Source: Pseudomonadota bacterium (lineage in GTDB: Bacteria; Pseudomonadota; Alphaproteobacteria; Micavibrionales; UBA2020). Taken from it: a DNA stretch of 64,000 nucleotides. The notes beneath the pieces were generated by a model, which was given only the letters and a program-made list of their open reading frames with translations, searched no databases and was not told where the DNA came from. A program made the position numbers and the translations under genes. The DNA lies in NCBI GenBank assembly GCA_021845905.1, contig JAJZVA010000001.1:124001-188000 (forward strand), in the 5' to 3' direction. Positions 1-10,123 of the stretch are shown in pieces (the first letter of the stretch is position 1; each line of letters starts with the position of its first letter).

Positions 1-750
1 AAGGCCTGCCTGCCGCGCCTCTCGCAGCTCGCGCAGGGCGGCACCGCCGTCGGCACCGGCCTCAATTGCAAAAAAGGCTTTCCCGAGCTCTTCGCCAAAA
101 AAGTCGCGGAGATCACCGGCGTTCCTTTCACCACGGCGGAAAACAAGTTCGAGGCGCTCGCCGCGCACGACGCGATCGTCGAAGCCTCGGGAGTCGCCAA
201 CACCATCGCCTGCTCGCTGATGAAAATCGCCAACGATATCCGGCTTTTGGGTAGCGGTCCGCGTTGCGGCATCGGCGAGATCCACCTGCCGGAAAACGAG
301 CCCGGCTCCTCCATCATGCCCGGCAAGGTCAACCCGACGCAATCCGAAGCCATGACGATGGTCTGCGCGCAGGTGATGGGCAACCACACCACTGTTTCCG
401 TCGCCGGATCGAACGGGCATTTCGAACTCAACGTCTTCAAGCCGGTTTTGATCTTCAATCTGTTGCAATCCGTCCGCCTGCTCGCAGACGCGTCGCGCAG
501 CTTCACCGACAACTGCGTCGCCGGCATCGAGCCCAACACCGCGCGCATCGCGAAGCTTTTGAATGAAAGTTTAATGCTGGTCACCGCTCTCAATCCCGTC
601 ATCGGCTACGACAAGGCGGCCAAGATCGCCAAGAAAGCGCTCCATGACGGACAGACGCTGAAAGAAGCCGCGGTGGAGCTGAATTTCCTCAGCGCCAACG
701 ACTTCGACGCCGCCGTGCGTCCGGAAGCGATGATTGGCATGAAGGACTAG
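1..750 (+). CDS. fumC: Fumarate hydratase class II, C-terminal part (5' end outside window)
   Basis: Open frame from base 1; contains [27 protein letters not shown] signature of the class II fumarase/aspartase family. Confidence 0.96.
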   Translation, partial: KACLPRLSQLAQGGTAVGTGLNCKKGFPELFAKKVAEITGVPFTTAENKFEALAAHDAIVEASGVANTIACSLMKIANDIRLLGSGPRCGIGEIHLPENEPGSSIMPGKVNPTQSEAMTMVCAQVMGNHTTVSVAGSNGHFELNVFKPVLIFNLLQSVRLLADASRSFTDNCVAGIEPNTARIAKLLNESLMLVTALNPVIGYDKAAKIAKKALHDGQTLKEAAVELNFLSANDFDAAVRPEAMIGMKD

Positions 751-756
751 AGCCTC

Positions 757-969
757 ATGCCGGACAAGAATATCAAACGCTCCGTCACCGTCGCCGGTCA
801 CCGCACCAGCATAACCCTGGAATCGGCCTTCTGGGACGCCTTGAAAGAGATCGCTTCGGCGCAAGGCAAATCCGTCAACGCGCTGATCGCGGAGATCGAC
901 AGGCAACAACCGGAAAATCTTTCGGGCGCGATCCGGGTTTTTATCTTGAAATTCTACAAAACCACTTAA
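757..969 (+). CDS. Ribbon-helix-helix domain protein
   Basis: 70 aa; RSVTVAGHRTSITLESAFWDALKEIASAQGKSVNALIAEID pattern typical of alphaproteobacterial RHH proteins. Confidence 0.75.
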   Translation: MPDKNIKRSVTVAGHRTSITLESAFWDALKEIASAQGKSVNALIAEIDRQQPENLSGAIRVFILKFYKTT

Positions 970-1865
970 GGCCGCGCTTTTTCTTCAGCCGATATTTCAA
1001 CGGCTCTCAGCGCTTCCGCCATTTTGTTCTGCGCGGATCCGGGCCGGAGCGGCCTTTGCTGGCTTTCATCCGGCGCCCAGCCTATCGCATAGATGACGTG
1101 GAAGGTCGCGGGCACGGCACCGTCGGCATCGGCGAATTTGTCATGATAAATTTCCGCCGCCTTGAACAAAACGCCGCGGCGCGTGGGTTTCATCAGGCGC
1201 TTGAACGTCGCGTTGCTCGCGCCCATGCCGCGCAGGTCTTGCATCAACTTCAGCGGGTGCGCGTAACGCACGACGATTTTGTCGCTGTCCACGACCGGAA
1301 GCACAAACCCCGCCCGCTGCATGAGAGCGCCGATATCCTGAGCGTCCGCAAACGGCGACACGCGCGGACTCGCGCCGCCGGTCACGGCGAGCTCCGCTTC
1401 CATCAGGCACTGGCGCAGTTCATGAAGGCTTTCTCCGCCGAGCAAGGCTGCCATGAACATGCCGTCGCTTTTCAGCGCGTTGCGGATTTGCAGGAGCGCG
1501 CCCGGCAAGTCGTTGACCCAGTGCAAATTGAGGTTACTGACAATCGCATCGACGCTCGCCGCCTTTAGCGGCAGAAATTCCTCGTCAGCGACGACGTTCG
1601 GCCGCATGCCGAAAGCAGTATCCATGCGGATGATATGCTTCGTTCCTTCCCGGGGGGCAGGATGGGCGTCCGGCGCGCCGCCAAGGCTGACCATCAGCGG
1701 AAAAGTCCGTTTGACAAGATCGAGCCGCTCTTCCAGACGCCCTGCCGTTTCTTTATAGAGAAAATCATATTGCGCGATGTCGCGCGCGACGCGCTCGCGG
1801 CGGAGACGGAGCAGACGGCGGTCGAAGACTTCAATCGCGGATGCTGTTTGCGTCGCCTGTTTCAT
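966..1865 (-). CDS. SAM-dependent methyltransferase (BioC/NDUFAF5-like)
   Basis: 299 aa; VDAIVSNLNLHWVNDLPGALLQIRNALKSDGMFMAALLGGESLHELR. Confidence 0.8.
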   Translation of the reverse strand: MKQATQTASAIEVFDRRLLRLRRERVARDIAQYDFLYKETAGRLEERLDLVKRTFPLMVSLGGAPDAHPAPREGTKHIIRMDTAFGMRPNVVADEEFLPLKAASVDAIVSNLNLHWVNDLPGALLQIRNALKSDGMFMAALLGGESLHELRQCLMEAELAVTGGASPRVSPFADAQDIGALMQRAGFVLPVVDSDKIVVRYAHPLKLMQDLRGMGASNATFKRLMKPTRRGVLFKAAEIYHDKFADADGAVPATFHVIYAIGWAPDESQQRPLRPGSAQNKMAEALRAVEISAEEKARP

Positions 1866-1867
1866 CG

Positions 1868-4555
1868 TCAGCCTTTGGGCGGCAGTTCCGGCGCGGGAGG
1901 CTTGAGCTCCGGAACCGATATTTTTTTCTTGGGCAATGATTTTGCGATCTTGTCGATGTTTTTATCGACCTGCGCGAGCCCCGGCGTATCCTTGACCTGA
2001 ATTTTGGCCTGCGCATAGCTCTGACGCAAATGGCGCGCGGAGGCGGCGCGCTCCTGAACGGCGGCGGGGATAGGCGTCCCGACCGGCCCGCGCTGGCCCA
2101 GAATACGCGAAGGTATCGGCGGATAGCCCGCCGCGTGCGTGCTGTCGACCGCTATCTTTTCCGTGGAAAGGGAATAGCCCTGATATTTTTTGTGCGCGGC
2201 GTCCTTATGGAGGACCATGTCGTGCTGCGGATCGTTGAGCGTCCGCATGTGCATGGTTGCGACGGCTTTCAGCGTCGCCATGCCGAAACTGTAGCTTTTG
2301 TTGAACATGATGATCATGGTCATCACCTGGCTTTCCAGCATATAGGTGATGTTCCATTTGTCAGCATCCGCGACCGAGGAGACGGTGAATGGATAAATCC
2401 GCTGCGGCATCAGCCCGACGTGCGTGAAAAAGCTCGGCCCCAGAGGATGCACGTGTTCCTCGCCGACATGGAACTTCGCCGCGACGAAAGCGCGCGCCTC
2501 GTCCATCGTCCGCACGTCTTTGGGCATCGGAAAGCTCGGCGCGTTGAGCGTCGCGCCAGAGCCGCCCGTGCGGTTCGGCACGGGCATGATGCTCGGCTGA
2601 AGCGCGAGCAGAAGGTTGTTGTCCCAGTCGCGCGTGACCGGCAGGACGAGCGCTATATTTTCTATGCCGTCGTCCTTGACGACATATTCGACATCCTGCG
2701 CGGAGAGCGTACGTGTCTGATTGCCGACCTTTCCTTCCTCGATGAAAACCGCCTTGACCGGCTTGAGATGAACGGCTTTGCCTTTGCGCTCCTCCTCGAA
2801 TTCCGCTGGCACGGCCTTCTTCAGAACCGTTTCCGGATCGGCTGCCCTGACCGCCTGCCGCACCGTTTTCGGCATGGCCTCGCCGATCCATGCGGGCAAG
2901 GGGATCTTGCAACGGCGCATCAGATCCATGACATGCAGTTCCAGCCGCGGCTCGGGCAGAAGGCCGACCTGCGCGGCAAGAACGATGTCCGCCGCATCAA
3001 GCTCGGTGATGGTGCCAAGCTCGGTGAACAGCGCCTCTTTGTCGTTGCGGATCGGCCATGACGTTTGCGCCGGATTTTCAACTTCGATGAAAACGCCCTC
3101 GATCGCCTCGTCGACCTGGTCCGGCGCGGGAAAATAGGTCTCCCCGACGAACCAGTTGTCCTCCGCCTTCGGACGCAGGCCGGCATACCCCCGCACATGA
3201 TCGAAAATCATCTTGCGGTTGGCTTCGGCGTCGTCGGTGATGGCGCCCATCGCCATCGAGATCGGCTCGATCAGGTGACCGGACCATTTCTTTCCGTCGA
3301 TATTCTGCCAGCCTTGTTGTCCGGCATTGATGATCGGGCGCGGATAGCCGCTGCGCACGTAGACGATCAGCCTGTTGTCGGGCGTGATCCGGTATGGGAT
3401 GACGTCGCAATATTCGCCGCGGCGTCTGACAAGCTCGTGCAGAACGCCGGTTTTTTTGTCGCGCACCACCGTCACCTGCAAATCGCCGACCGGTGCGGGC
3501 GAAGGGCGGCGTTCTTCCAGCAACAGGCTTTGCCTGTCGGCCACTTTCTGCGCGACGATGAAGTGGTTGGTCGCGGGAATGCCGAGCGGCCTGCCTGCCG
3601 CGGTATATAACTGGAATTTTCCCTTGAAGCGGTTTTTGACCACCCACGGATTGGCATAAGGCGCGGAAAAAACCATCCGCATGCCGATTTTCGAGCATTC
3701 GCGTTCGTAGTCCTGCCACGTGAAGAAGGTATATTCCTCGCGCAGCGTCTTGTTCCAGTTGGCGCGGGAATCCTTGCGGTGGATGAACTCGAGCGCCCAT
3801 TTGTGCGGCAGACGGAACAGACGCGTATCGGGGCGCAGCGGCTTGATCTCCTCAAGCCTGAAGCCTTCCGCGCCGCCGCTCGGCAAAGGCCGCGCCGTGT
3901 GCGCGAAGCGTATCAGCAAGTCGGCATCGGACAGCTGCGCGACATCCTTGCCCTTGCTGCGCGCGTTCGGGAACTCCAGCAGGACGAATTCATCTTCCGG
4001 CGGCATCATGTAATCGCGGATCAGCATCGTGCCGCCGGTTTTCAGCTTGCGCGCCTGTTTTTCCAGGAGGCGGCCGATCTCGTCCGGGTTGTAGCCCGCG
4101 TCGGAATAAACGCCGTGCAAAATGTTGGAATTGACGATGCCGTCGACGGACTCGTCCGGAACGTCGGGAATGGAGATGTCGGATGTGATGAACGTCAGGT
4201 TCGGCAGACGGAAGGTCTTGCGCGCGAAAGCGACCACGGAAGGATCGCGGTCCGCGCCGATCACTTCCAGACGCGGATTGAGCCGCGCCAGAACGTAAGT
4301 CACCTCTCCCGTCGCGCTGCCCATGTCGACGATGCGTCCGCCCGCGGGCAAGAGGAAGTGCGCGGAAATGCGCGCCGCCTTGTCTTCGATGAAATCAGGC
4401 AGCTCGATATAATTTCGCGGACGTGCAGGATCGTCTTTCGCGCGCGCGGAAAAGTTCCGGATGCTCTCGGCGACTTGCCGGTCGATCTCGGCCTTGGCGG
4501 ACTCCGCTTTGCCCGCCTCGGTTTTTCCGGTCTCTGTTTTGTCGTCCTGTGACAC
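1868..4555 (-). CDS. Large protein: N-terminal class I methyltransferase domain plus long C-terminal region with possible Nudix-like segments
   Basis: 895 aa; LLPAGGRIVDMGSATGEVTYVLARLNPRLEVIGADRDPSVVAFARKTF is a SAM-binding motif; C-terminal assignment tentative. Confidence 0.65.
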   Translation of the reverse strand: MSQDDKTETGKTEAGKAESAKAEIDRQVAESIRNFSARAKDDPARPRNYIELPDFIEDKAARISAHFLLPAGGRIVDMGSATGEVTYVLARLNPRLEVIGADRDPSVVAFARKTFRLPNLTFITSDISIPDVPDESVDGIVNSNILHGVYSDAGYNPDEIGRLLEKQARKLKTGGTMLIRDYMMPPEDEFVLLEFPNARSKGKDVAQLSDADLLIRFAHTARPLPSGGAEGFRLEEIKPLRPDTRLFRLPHKWALEFIHRKDSRANWNKTLREEYTFFTWQDYERECSKIGMRMVFSAPYANPWVVKNRFKGKFQLYTAAGRPLGIPATNHFIVAQKVADRQSLLLEERRPSPAPVGDLQVTVVRDKKTGVLHELVRRRGEYCDVIPYRITPDNRLIVYVRSGYPRPIINAGQQGWQNIDGKKWSGHLIEPISMAMGAITDDAEANRKMIFDHVRGYAGLRPKAEDNWFVGETYFPAPDQVDEAIEGVFIEVENPAQTSWPIRNDKEALFTELGTITELDAADIVLAAQVGLLPEPRLELHVMDLMRRCKIPLPAWIGEAMPKTVRQAVRAADPETVLKKAVPAEFEEERKGKAVHLKPVKAVFIEEGKVGNQTRTLSAQDVEYVVKDDGIENIALVLPVTRDWDNNLLLALQPSIMPVPNRTGGSGATLNAPSFPMPKDVRTMDEARAFVAAKFHVGEEHVHPLGPSFFTHVGLMPQRIYPFTVSSVADADKWNITYMLESQVMTMIIMFNKSYSFGMATLKAVATMHMRTLNDPQHDMVLHKDAAHKKYQGYSLSTEKIAVDSTHAAGYPPIPSRILGQRGPVGTPIPAAVQERAASARHLRQSYAQAKIQVKDTPGLAQVDKNIDKIAKSLPKKKISVPELKPPAPELPPKG

Positions 4556-4759
4556 TGTCCTGCCTTTAACGTCCGCTTATAGGCTCCTTGTATAAGTCTA
4601 ATACGGAAAACTAATTTTTACAACAGGTTACAGCCCCCTTTTACACGAACAGGCAGAATTTTAAAAACGGCAACCAGCCGTACTTTACGGACAAAAAAGG
4701 CAGCATAGTCCGCCTGACAGCGCAAAAATACCTCACAGGCAGAGGTTAATCTATTATTT

Positions 4760-5434
4760 TCAAGGACCTTTTGGCGTATCCGGCTGTTTTTTCCGGGTTG
4801 AATAATCAAGAAGAATAGCCCTGACGTCCACATCATAGGTGGCAATAGAAGTAACATCATCCATGATCGATGTTATTTGTTCTTCCGTAACGGGGCGTCC
4901 CAGTCTTTGGGAGACGTTTTCCGCCGTCACAAACCCCATCTTATCGATCATCACTTCCAATACAGGCACCACTTCGGGGTTATCCGCAAGATACTGGTGG
5001 AATATGGAGGTTTTACGGCGGGAAATATCAGCGCGTTTTTTATCAATGCTTTTGAATTCTTCTTGCATCACAACGCCGGAGGCTTCATATGCCGCAAAAG
5101 CCAAATGCCTTAACAGGCTCCGCATCTTTGCATTCGCCGGCATAATGTCGCGTGCGTCGGCGGCAATCTGGTTCAGCTCAGCTAGGGTCAGCTCTTCCTT
5201 CTGTATCTTCCCAAGGACTTCAGCCACAAGCGCCGATGCCTCCGACAACGTCCGGTCGAATTCGTGTTTCGACTTTTGGGTCATGGGTTGAAAACGGCGG
5301 TTGGCGCTCTTGCTGTTGAAAACCTGATGAAGCCTTTGGCTCCAGGCATCCATTTTATCTACCGATTCCTGTGTTTCTTGCGCCACCTCATGCTGAAGCT
5401 CCGTAAGTCTCTCTTTCCATCCCTTGTTGTCCAT
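4760..5434 (-). CDS. Hypothetical protein
   Basis: 224 aa open frame. Confidence 0.55.
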   Translation of the reverse strand: MDNKGWKERLTELQHEVAQETQESVDKMDAWSQRLHQVFNSKSANRRFQPMTQKSKHEFDRTLSEASALVAEVLGKIQKEELTLAELNQIAADARDIMPANAKMRSLLRHLAFAAYEASGVVMQEEFKSIDKKRADISRRKTSIFHQYLADNPEVVPVLEVMIDKMGFVTAENVSQRLGRPVTEEQITSIMDDVTSIATYDVDVRAILLDYSTRKKQPDTPKGP

Positions 5435-5577
5435 TTTGATATCCTTTATTTGCCTTAATGAATTAAAGTTAACATAAATATAATTTCACGATATGTCAAT
5501 ATGCTTATATTTTACATAAAATATAAACAACTGCATGCAACAGCCCACATAACGGACAGACTTCTGATTTTCGCGGC

Positions 5578-6399
5578 TTATTTAGCGGACTTCGGTCTCG
5601 CAACTCTTTTTGCGGGCGAGGGTTTCATCAGACTTTCCAGCCCCTTGCCCGTCGCGATATCAACCGGCGCCTTGCCGCGTCTGAAAACCTTGGCCGGTTT
5701 TCCGCCCAAAAGCTCGACCTTTTTGCCACGGATCAACAGGGCCGAACCCTCGCGCAGGCCGACGACCGGCGTGGCGTTCTCTTCGTGATACTCGATAATC
5801 CTGTCGGTGCGCGTTTCGCCCGCATAAGGCACGCGCTTGCCGTCGGAATCGTCGTAGTAGAAATCGCCCTCGAAGTAATGCGCATTGATCTGAAACGGCA
5901 CGAGGCCCATGGCGTCGAAGGATTTCGGTGCGACGATGGGCATGTCGTTCGTCGTCATCATCGTCGGACAGGCGACGTTGGTGCCCGCGCTGCTACCCAT
6001 GTAAGGCATGCCCTTTTTGACTTTCTTCGCAATCGCCTTGCCAAGCCCGGTCTTTTGCAAGCGGTCGATCAGGCGGAACGTGTTGCCGCCGGAGATGAAC
6101 ACGCCGTCCACCTTGTCCAAGGCGGCAATGGGATCTTTGACACTATGGGCGGGAATGATTTTGATACCTATTGGCATCAGTCGCTCCGCCCAGCGCGCGG
6201 CGGCATCGGCTTCGTCCTTCAGGGCATAGGCGACGTAGAGTATGGTTTTTGGATGTTCGGGAGACGCGCCGTAGAGCGCCGATACTTTGTCCGCATACCC
6301 CTCAAAGCCTGTGCTGAGCAACAATAAATTCAAATTTCTCCCTCCTGCCGGGCTTTTTCTGCCGGATGCTTTTTTGAAGGCCAACTGCGTTTTTTGCAT
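5578..6399 (-). CDS. Peptidase E-like (S51 / type 1 glutamine amidotransferase-like)
   Basis: VDGVFISGGNTFRLIDRLQKTGLGKAIAKKVKKGMPYMGSSAGTNVACPTMMTTNDMPIV. Confidence 0.85.
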   Translation of the reverse strand: MQKTQLAFKKASGRKSPAGGRNLNLLLLSTGFEGYADKVSALYGASPEHPKTILYVAYALKDEADAAARWAERLMPIGIKIIPAHSVKDPIAALDKVDGVFISGGNTFRLIDRLQKTGLGKAIAKKVKKGMPYMGSSAGTNVACPTMMTTNDMPIVAPKSFDAMGLVPFQINAHYFEGDFYYDDSDGKRVPYAGETRTDRIIEYHEENATPVVGLREGSALLIRGKKVELLGGKPAKVFRRGKAPVDIATGKGLESLMKPSPAKRVARPKSAK

Positions 6400-6510
6400 T
6401 TTTTCCTCTTGCGTGATCCAGACCTTCTAAAAGGTTAAATCTTATGTCAAGGTTCGTCAAGCCCGTAAACCTCCCGTGACATGCCCGCGTATTCGGGATA
6501 ATCTGGCATC

Positions 6511-7275
6511 ATGCGATCCGTATTGAATAAAAATGGCGCTTTCGCCCGCGCGCTGGCGGCCGCCGTCGACATCGTTCTTCCGCCGCGCTGTCTTGCCAGC
6601 GGCGACATCGTCGATGCGCCGGGCATGGTGAGCGCTTCCGTCTGGGCGCAGCTACAATTCATAGAAGCGCCTTTTTGCAAAACCTGCGCCATGCCGTTCG
6701 GTTTCGAAATGACTCCCGGCAACGACATTCTCTGCGCCGCCTGCATGGAGCGCCCGCCGGTTTTCGACGCCGCGCGCGCCGCCGTGGTTTACAACGACGC
6801 GAGCCGCAAGATGATCCTCGCCTTCAAATACGGCGACAGGCTGCACGCCGTCAAAACCTTCGCGCCATGGATGATCCGCGCGGGAAGAAACCTGATAGAG
6901 GCCGCCGATTGCATCATCCCCGTGCCGCTGCACAACCGTCGCCTGCGCGAACGGCGCTTCAACCAGTCCGCCCTGCTGGCGCGGGAAATCGCGAGAAGCT
7001 GCGGCGGGATTTTCATTCCCGACATGCTGCTACGCGCCCGTCACACCGTTCCGCAACAAGGATTGACTTACAAAGAGCGCGGACAAAACGTCAAAGGCGC
7101 CTTCGCCGTCGGCAAAAAACACCTGAACGCGCTTCATGGTAAAAACATCCTGCTGGTCGACGACGTTTATACAAGCGGCGCGACGCTGAACGAATGCGCG
7201 CGGGTTCTTAAAAACGCCCGCGCCGCGAACGTCAGCGTCCTCACCATTGCCAAGGTGACGCGGGAAGAGTTTTAA
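6511..7275 (+). CDS. ComF family phosphoribosyltransferase-like protein
   Basis: Cys-rich N-terminus; IPVPLHNRRLRERRFNQSALLAREIA and LLVDDVYTSGATLNECARVLKNA. Confidence 0.93.
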   Translation: MRSVLNKNGAFARALAAAVDIVLPPRCLASGDIVDAPGMVSASVWAQLQFIEAPFCKTCAMPFGFEMTPGNDILCAACMERPPVFDAARAAVVYNDASRKMILAFKYGDRLHAVKTFAPWMIRAGRNLIEAADCIIPVPLHNRRLRERRFNQSALLAREIARSCGGIFIPDMLLRARHTVPQQGLTYKERGQNVKGAFAVGKKHLNALHGKNILLVDDVYTSGATLNECARVLKNARAANVSVLTIAKVTREEF

Positions 7276-7356
7276 GCCTCAGGATATTGCACTGCACAAA
7301 AATTTTCTTGCCGAGAATCAAAATATATGTTTAATTATAAGGAAAGAGGAACAGCC

Positions 7357-7428
7357 ATGATGCAACCGTGCTCATATATCGATCTTATGATGGCTACCGG
7401 CGCAACGCCGGTAACGCGGCACGGCTGA
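7357..7428 (+). CDS. Putative 23-aa small ORF (MMQPCSYIDLMMATGATPVTRHG)
   Basis: Purine-rich SD (aaggaaagagga) upstream of ATG; overlaps perfect hairpin 7395-7413. Confidence 0.3.
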   Translation: MMQPCSYIDLMMATGATPVTRHG

Positions 7429-7437
7429 CTCTTTCGA

Positions 7438-7466
7438 CTGTCAGCCCTTCAACCGGCGGCTGACAG
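7438..7466 (+). other. Perfect 9-bp stem-loop (CTGTCAGCC...GGCTGACAG)
   Basis: Inverted repeat read directly. Confidence 0.6.
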
Positions 7467-7539
7467 CATCTCCCCGAAAATTCCAAAAAGTTTTTGTGTG
7501 ATATCCTGCCAGCGGCCACAATAGACTGCGAGGCTCAAG

Positions 7540-8733
7540 ATGCGCATAAAAAGAAACCTGAGGCTGATAGACGCCTACACGCTCGGCACGAACATGATTT
7601 TCGTGCTGCCGGTGCTCGTGCCCTATTATCGCGACCAGATCGGCGTGGGCTTTCAGGCCTTCATGACAGGCGAAGCGGCCTTCGCCGCGACGATGGTTTT
7701 GTGCGACGTGCCCACCGGCTGGATTTCCGACGTCTGGCAGCGCAAGCATGTCGAGGCGCTGGGCATCTTCACCGAGGCCGCGGGATTCACCGCGTTGCTC
7801 TTCGCCCACAGCTTCATCATGGCGGTGATATCGCAGGCCATTATTGGCGTCGGCGTGAGCCTCTGTTCCGGCACCAACACCGCCATTCTTTATGAATCGC
7901 TCCTCACCGCCGACCGCCAGCGCGAATACCGCAAGCGCGAAGGGCGGCGTCTGGCGATGGGATTCTACACGATGGCCCTGTCGGGCGTGATCGGCGGGTT
8001 CGCCTACGCGTTCGACCGCCGCCTGCCGCTGATCCTCACCATCGCCGCTTTCACTTGCTCTGGCTGCGCCGCGCTGCTGCTCGACGAGCCGGAACGGCAC
8101 AGGCCCGCCCGCGCGCGGCACCCGGTCAAGGACATCGTCGCGACGATCGGATACGCGCTCCGCGGCAGCGCCGAGCTCGGCTTCGTCGTTATCGCGGCGG
8201 CGGCGCTGTTTTCGTCGACGAAGATCATCATGTGGTCGCAACAGCCTTACTATCTCCTGTTGCGCATCCCCGAAAGCTGGTACGGCGTGCTGATGGCGGT
8301 CGGCTTCCTGCTCGGCGGCGCGTCGAGCCACGTCTCGCACCTGACAGACGGAAAAATCGGGCCCGGACGCGCGCTGGCCGTCACGTGGCTTGTCTGCATC
8401 GCCATATGCCTGGGCGCGGCGTGGCATCCGGGCTGGCACGGCGTCGCCTTGCTGATGCTCGGCGGCTCGTGCATTTTCGGCATGGCGATGCCTTACGTGA
8501 ACGAGGTCATCAACAGGCACGTCGAATCGAGCCGCCGCGCGACCGCACTCTCGACCCAGAACCTGATGGTCAAGGCGCTGTTCATCCCCCTGAGCGCGGT
8601 GATGGGCGGCATCGCCAAACACGCTGGCGTCACCTCGATGCTGCTGTGGCTGGCGTTGTGGTTCGCCGTGACGGGCGTCCTGCTCGGTCTGGCGGCCTTG
8701 CGGCTCCGGCCGCCCATGGTGGCGAAACCTTAA
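7540..8733 (+). CDS. MFS transporter
   Basis: 397 aa polytopic; TGEAAFAATMVLCDVPTGWISDVWQRKHVEALG. Confidence 0.9.
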   Translation: MRIKRNLRLIDAYTLGTNMIFVLPVLVPYYRDQIGVGFQAFMTGEAAFAATMVLCDVPTGWISDVWQRKHVEALGIFTEAAGFTALLFAHSFIMAVISQAIIGVGVSLCSGTNTAILYESLLTADRQREYRKREGRRLAMGFYTMALSGVIGGFAYAFDRRLPLILTIAAFTCSGCAALLLDEPERHRPARARHPVKDIVATIGYALRGSAELGFVVIAAAALFSSTKIIMWSQQPYYLLLRIPESWYGVLMAVGFLLGGASSHVSHLTDGKIGPGRALAVTWLVCIAICLGAAWHPGWHGVALLMLGGSCIFGMAMPYVNEVINRHVESSRRATALSTQNLMVKALFIPLSAVMGGIAKHAGVTSMLLWLALWFAVTGVLLGLAALRLRPPMVAKP

Positions 8734-8735
8734 TA

Positions 8736-9527
8736 TCAGCCGCCGATGGCGGCGGAACCGTAACTCTGCACCAGCGAGCCCGCCATGAGATACCAGCCGT
8801 CGACCAGCACGAAAAAGATGATCTTGAACGGCAGGGAGATCATCACCGGCGGCAGCATCATCATACCCATCGACATGAGGATAGACGACGTCACCATGTC
8901 AATGATCAGGAAGGGCAGGAAGATGAGAAATCCGATCTCGAAGGCGCGGCGCAGTTCCGAAATCATGAACGCGGGAATGACGACCTGCAGCGGCACGGCC
9001 ATCGGGTCCTTGACCTTGGGCGTCTTGCTGAGGTTCATGAAGAGTTCGAGGTCTTTCTCGCGCACGTGGGAGAGCATGAATTTCTTGAACGGCTGGACGG
9101 CCTTCTGCATCGCGTCCATCTCGTTCATCGTGCCCGCCATCAACGGCTGTATGCCTTGGGTGTAGGAGGCCTGGAACGTCGGCGCCATGATGAAAAAGGT
9201 CAGAAACAGCGCGAGGCTCAGCAAAACGGTGTTGGGCGGCGTCGTCTGCGTGCCCATCGCCGTGCGCAGGAACGACAGGACGACGACGATGCGCGTGAAA
9301 GACGTCATCATCATCAGAATCGCCGGCGCGACGGAAAGGACGGTCAGCAGCAGAACCATCTGGATGACGCGCCCCGCGACGGAGGTCGCGCCGCCGCCGT
9401 CGCCTCCCCCGCCGTTGCCTCCAAGATTGAGCGTCAGGCTCTGCGCGAAAACGTGATGCGGGACAAGCAACAAGGTCGCGCCGAACAGCGCGGCCGCGGC
9501 GAGCGTGAAAACCCTAGATCTTGACAT
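8736..9527 (-). CDS. fliP: Flagellar export apparatus protein FliP
   Basis: MMTSFTRIVVVLSFLRTAMGTQTTPPNTVLLSLALFLTFFIMAP; start MSRSRVF with signal peptide. Confidence 0.97.
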   Translation of the reverse strand: MSRSRVFTLAAAALFGATLLLVPHHVFAQSLTLNLGGNGGGGDGGGATSVAGRVIQMVLLLTVLSVAPAILMMMTSFTRIVVVLSFLRTAMGTQTTPPNTVLLSLALFLTFFIMAPTFQASYTQGIQPLMAGTMNEMDAMQKAVQPFKKFMLSHVREKDLELFMNLSKTPKVKDPMAVPLQVVIPAFMISELRRAFEIGFLIFLPFLIIDMVTSSILMSMGMMMLPPVMISLPFKIIFFVLVDGWYLMAGSLVQSYGSAAIGG

Positions 9528-9840
9528 TGCGCGGATCCCTTGAAAATGACACGACACGTTCTTCCTCTTCTTCCGTCAGGGGGAGAATGCCGGTCTCGAC
9601 CACCGTTTCACCGTCATGCCCCAGCAGAAGCAAATGCTCGCGGTCGTCGCGCCGCACCAGCACGAGGCGGCGCTTGTGGTCGACGGGCAGAAACTCGACG
9701 ATTTTCAGGCGGCGTCTGGAAGCGCGCGCCGGCGCGGGGCCCGCAAGGCCGGACCGTTTGACGATGAACGCCAGAAACAGCATCAGGGAGATGACGAAGA
9801 CGAAAACGCTGAAAAATTTCAGGAGCAACAGCGTTCCCAC
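9514..9840 (-). CDS. fliO: FliO-like flagellar biosynthesis protein
   Basis: Single TM N-terminus plus LKIVEFLPVDHKRRLVLVRRDDREHLLLLG; adjacent to fliP. Confidence 0.85.
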   Translation of the reverse strand: MGTLLLLKFFSVFVFVISLMLFLAFIVKRSGLAGPAPARASRRRLKIVEFLPVDHKRRLVLVRRDDREHLLLLGHDGETVVETGILPLTEEEEERVVSFSRDPRNVKI

Positions 9841-9841
9841 C

Positions 9842-10123
9842 CTATTTTTCCTCCGTCAGGCCGAGTTTGTCCTGCTGTTCCTTCATCGCCTGCGCCAGTT
9901 CCTCGAGGGAGTCGATCAGGCCGCTCATCTGGCTTTCCAGCGCGCGGCCTTCGTTTTCCGGCAGTTTGGCGATGGCGTCGCAGATGCTGATGACGTTTTT
10001 GTCCAGCCCCTGCAGGTCCATGATCTCGCCTTTGCTGACGCGCATGCGGCAATCGCGCACATAGTCCACGATCATCCTGAGGCGTTTCGCCACATCCGCC
10101 GCCTGGCCTGGTTTATCCGTCAT
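9842..10123 (-). CDS. Small flagellar-locus protein, unknown
   Basis: 93 aa from MTDKPGQAADVAKRL. Confidence 0.5.
   Translation of the reverse strand: MTDKPGQAADVAKRLRMIVDYVRDCRMRVSKGEIMDLQGLDKNVISICDAIAKLPENEGRALESQMSGLIDSLEELAQAMKEQQDKLGLTEEK

Noticed and set aside
7653-7886. Minus-strand 77-aa ORF inside the MFS gene
   Set aside because: No domain evidence; overlaps a clear membrane transporter
8055-9524. 489-aa plus-strand ORF across MFS end and fliP
   Set aside because: Arg/His-rich out-of-frame translation overlapping two confident genes
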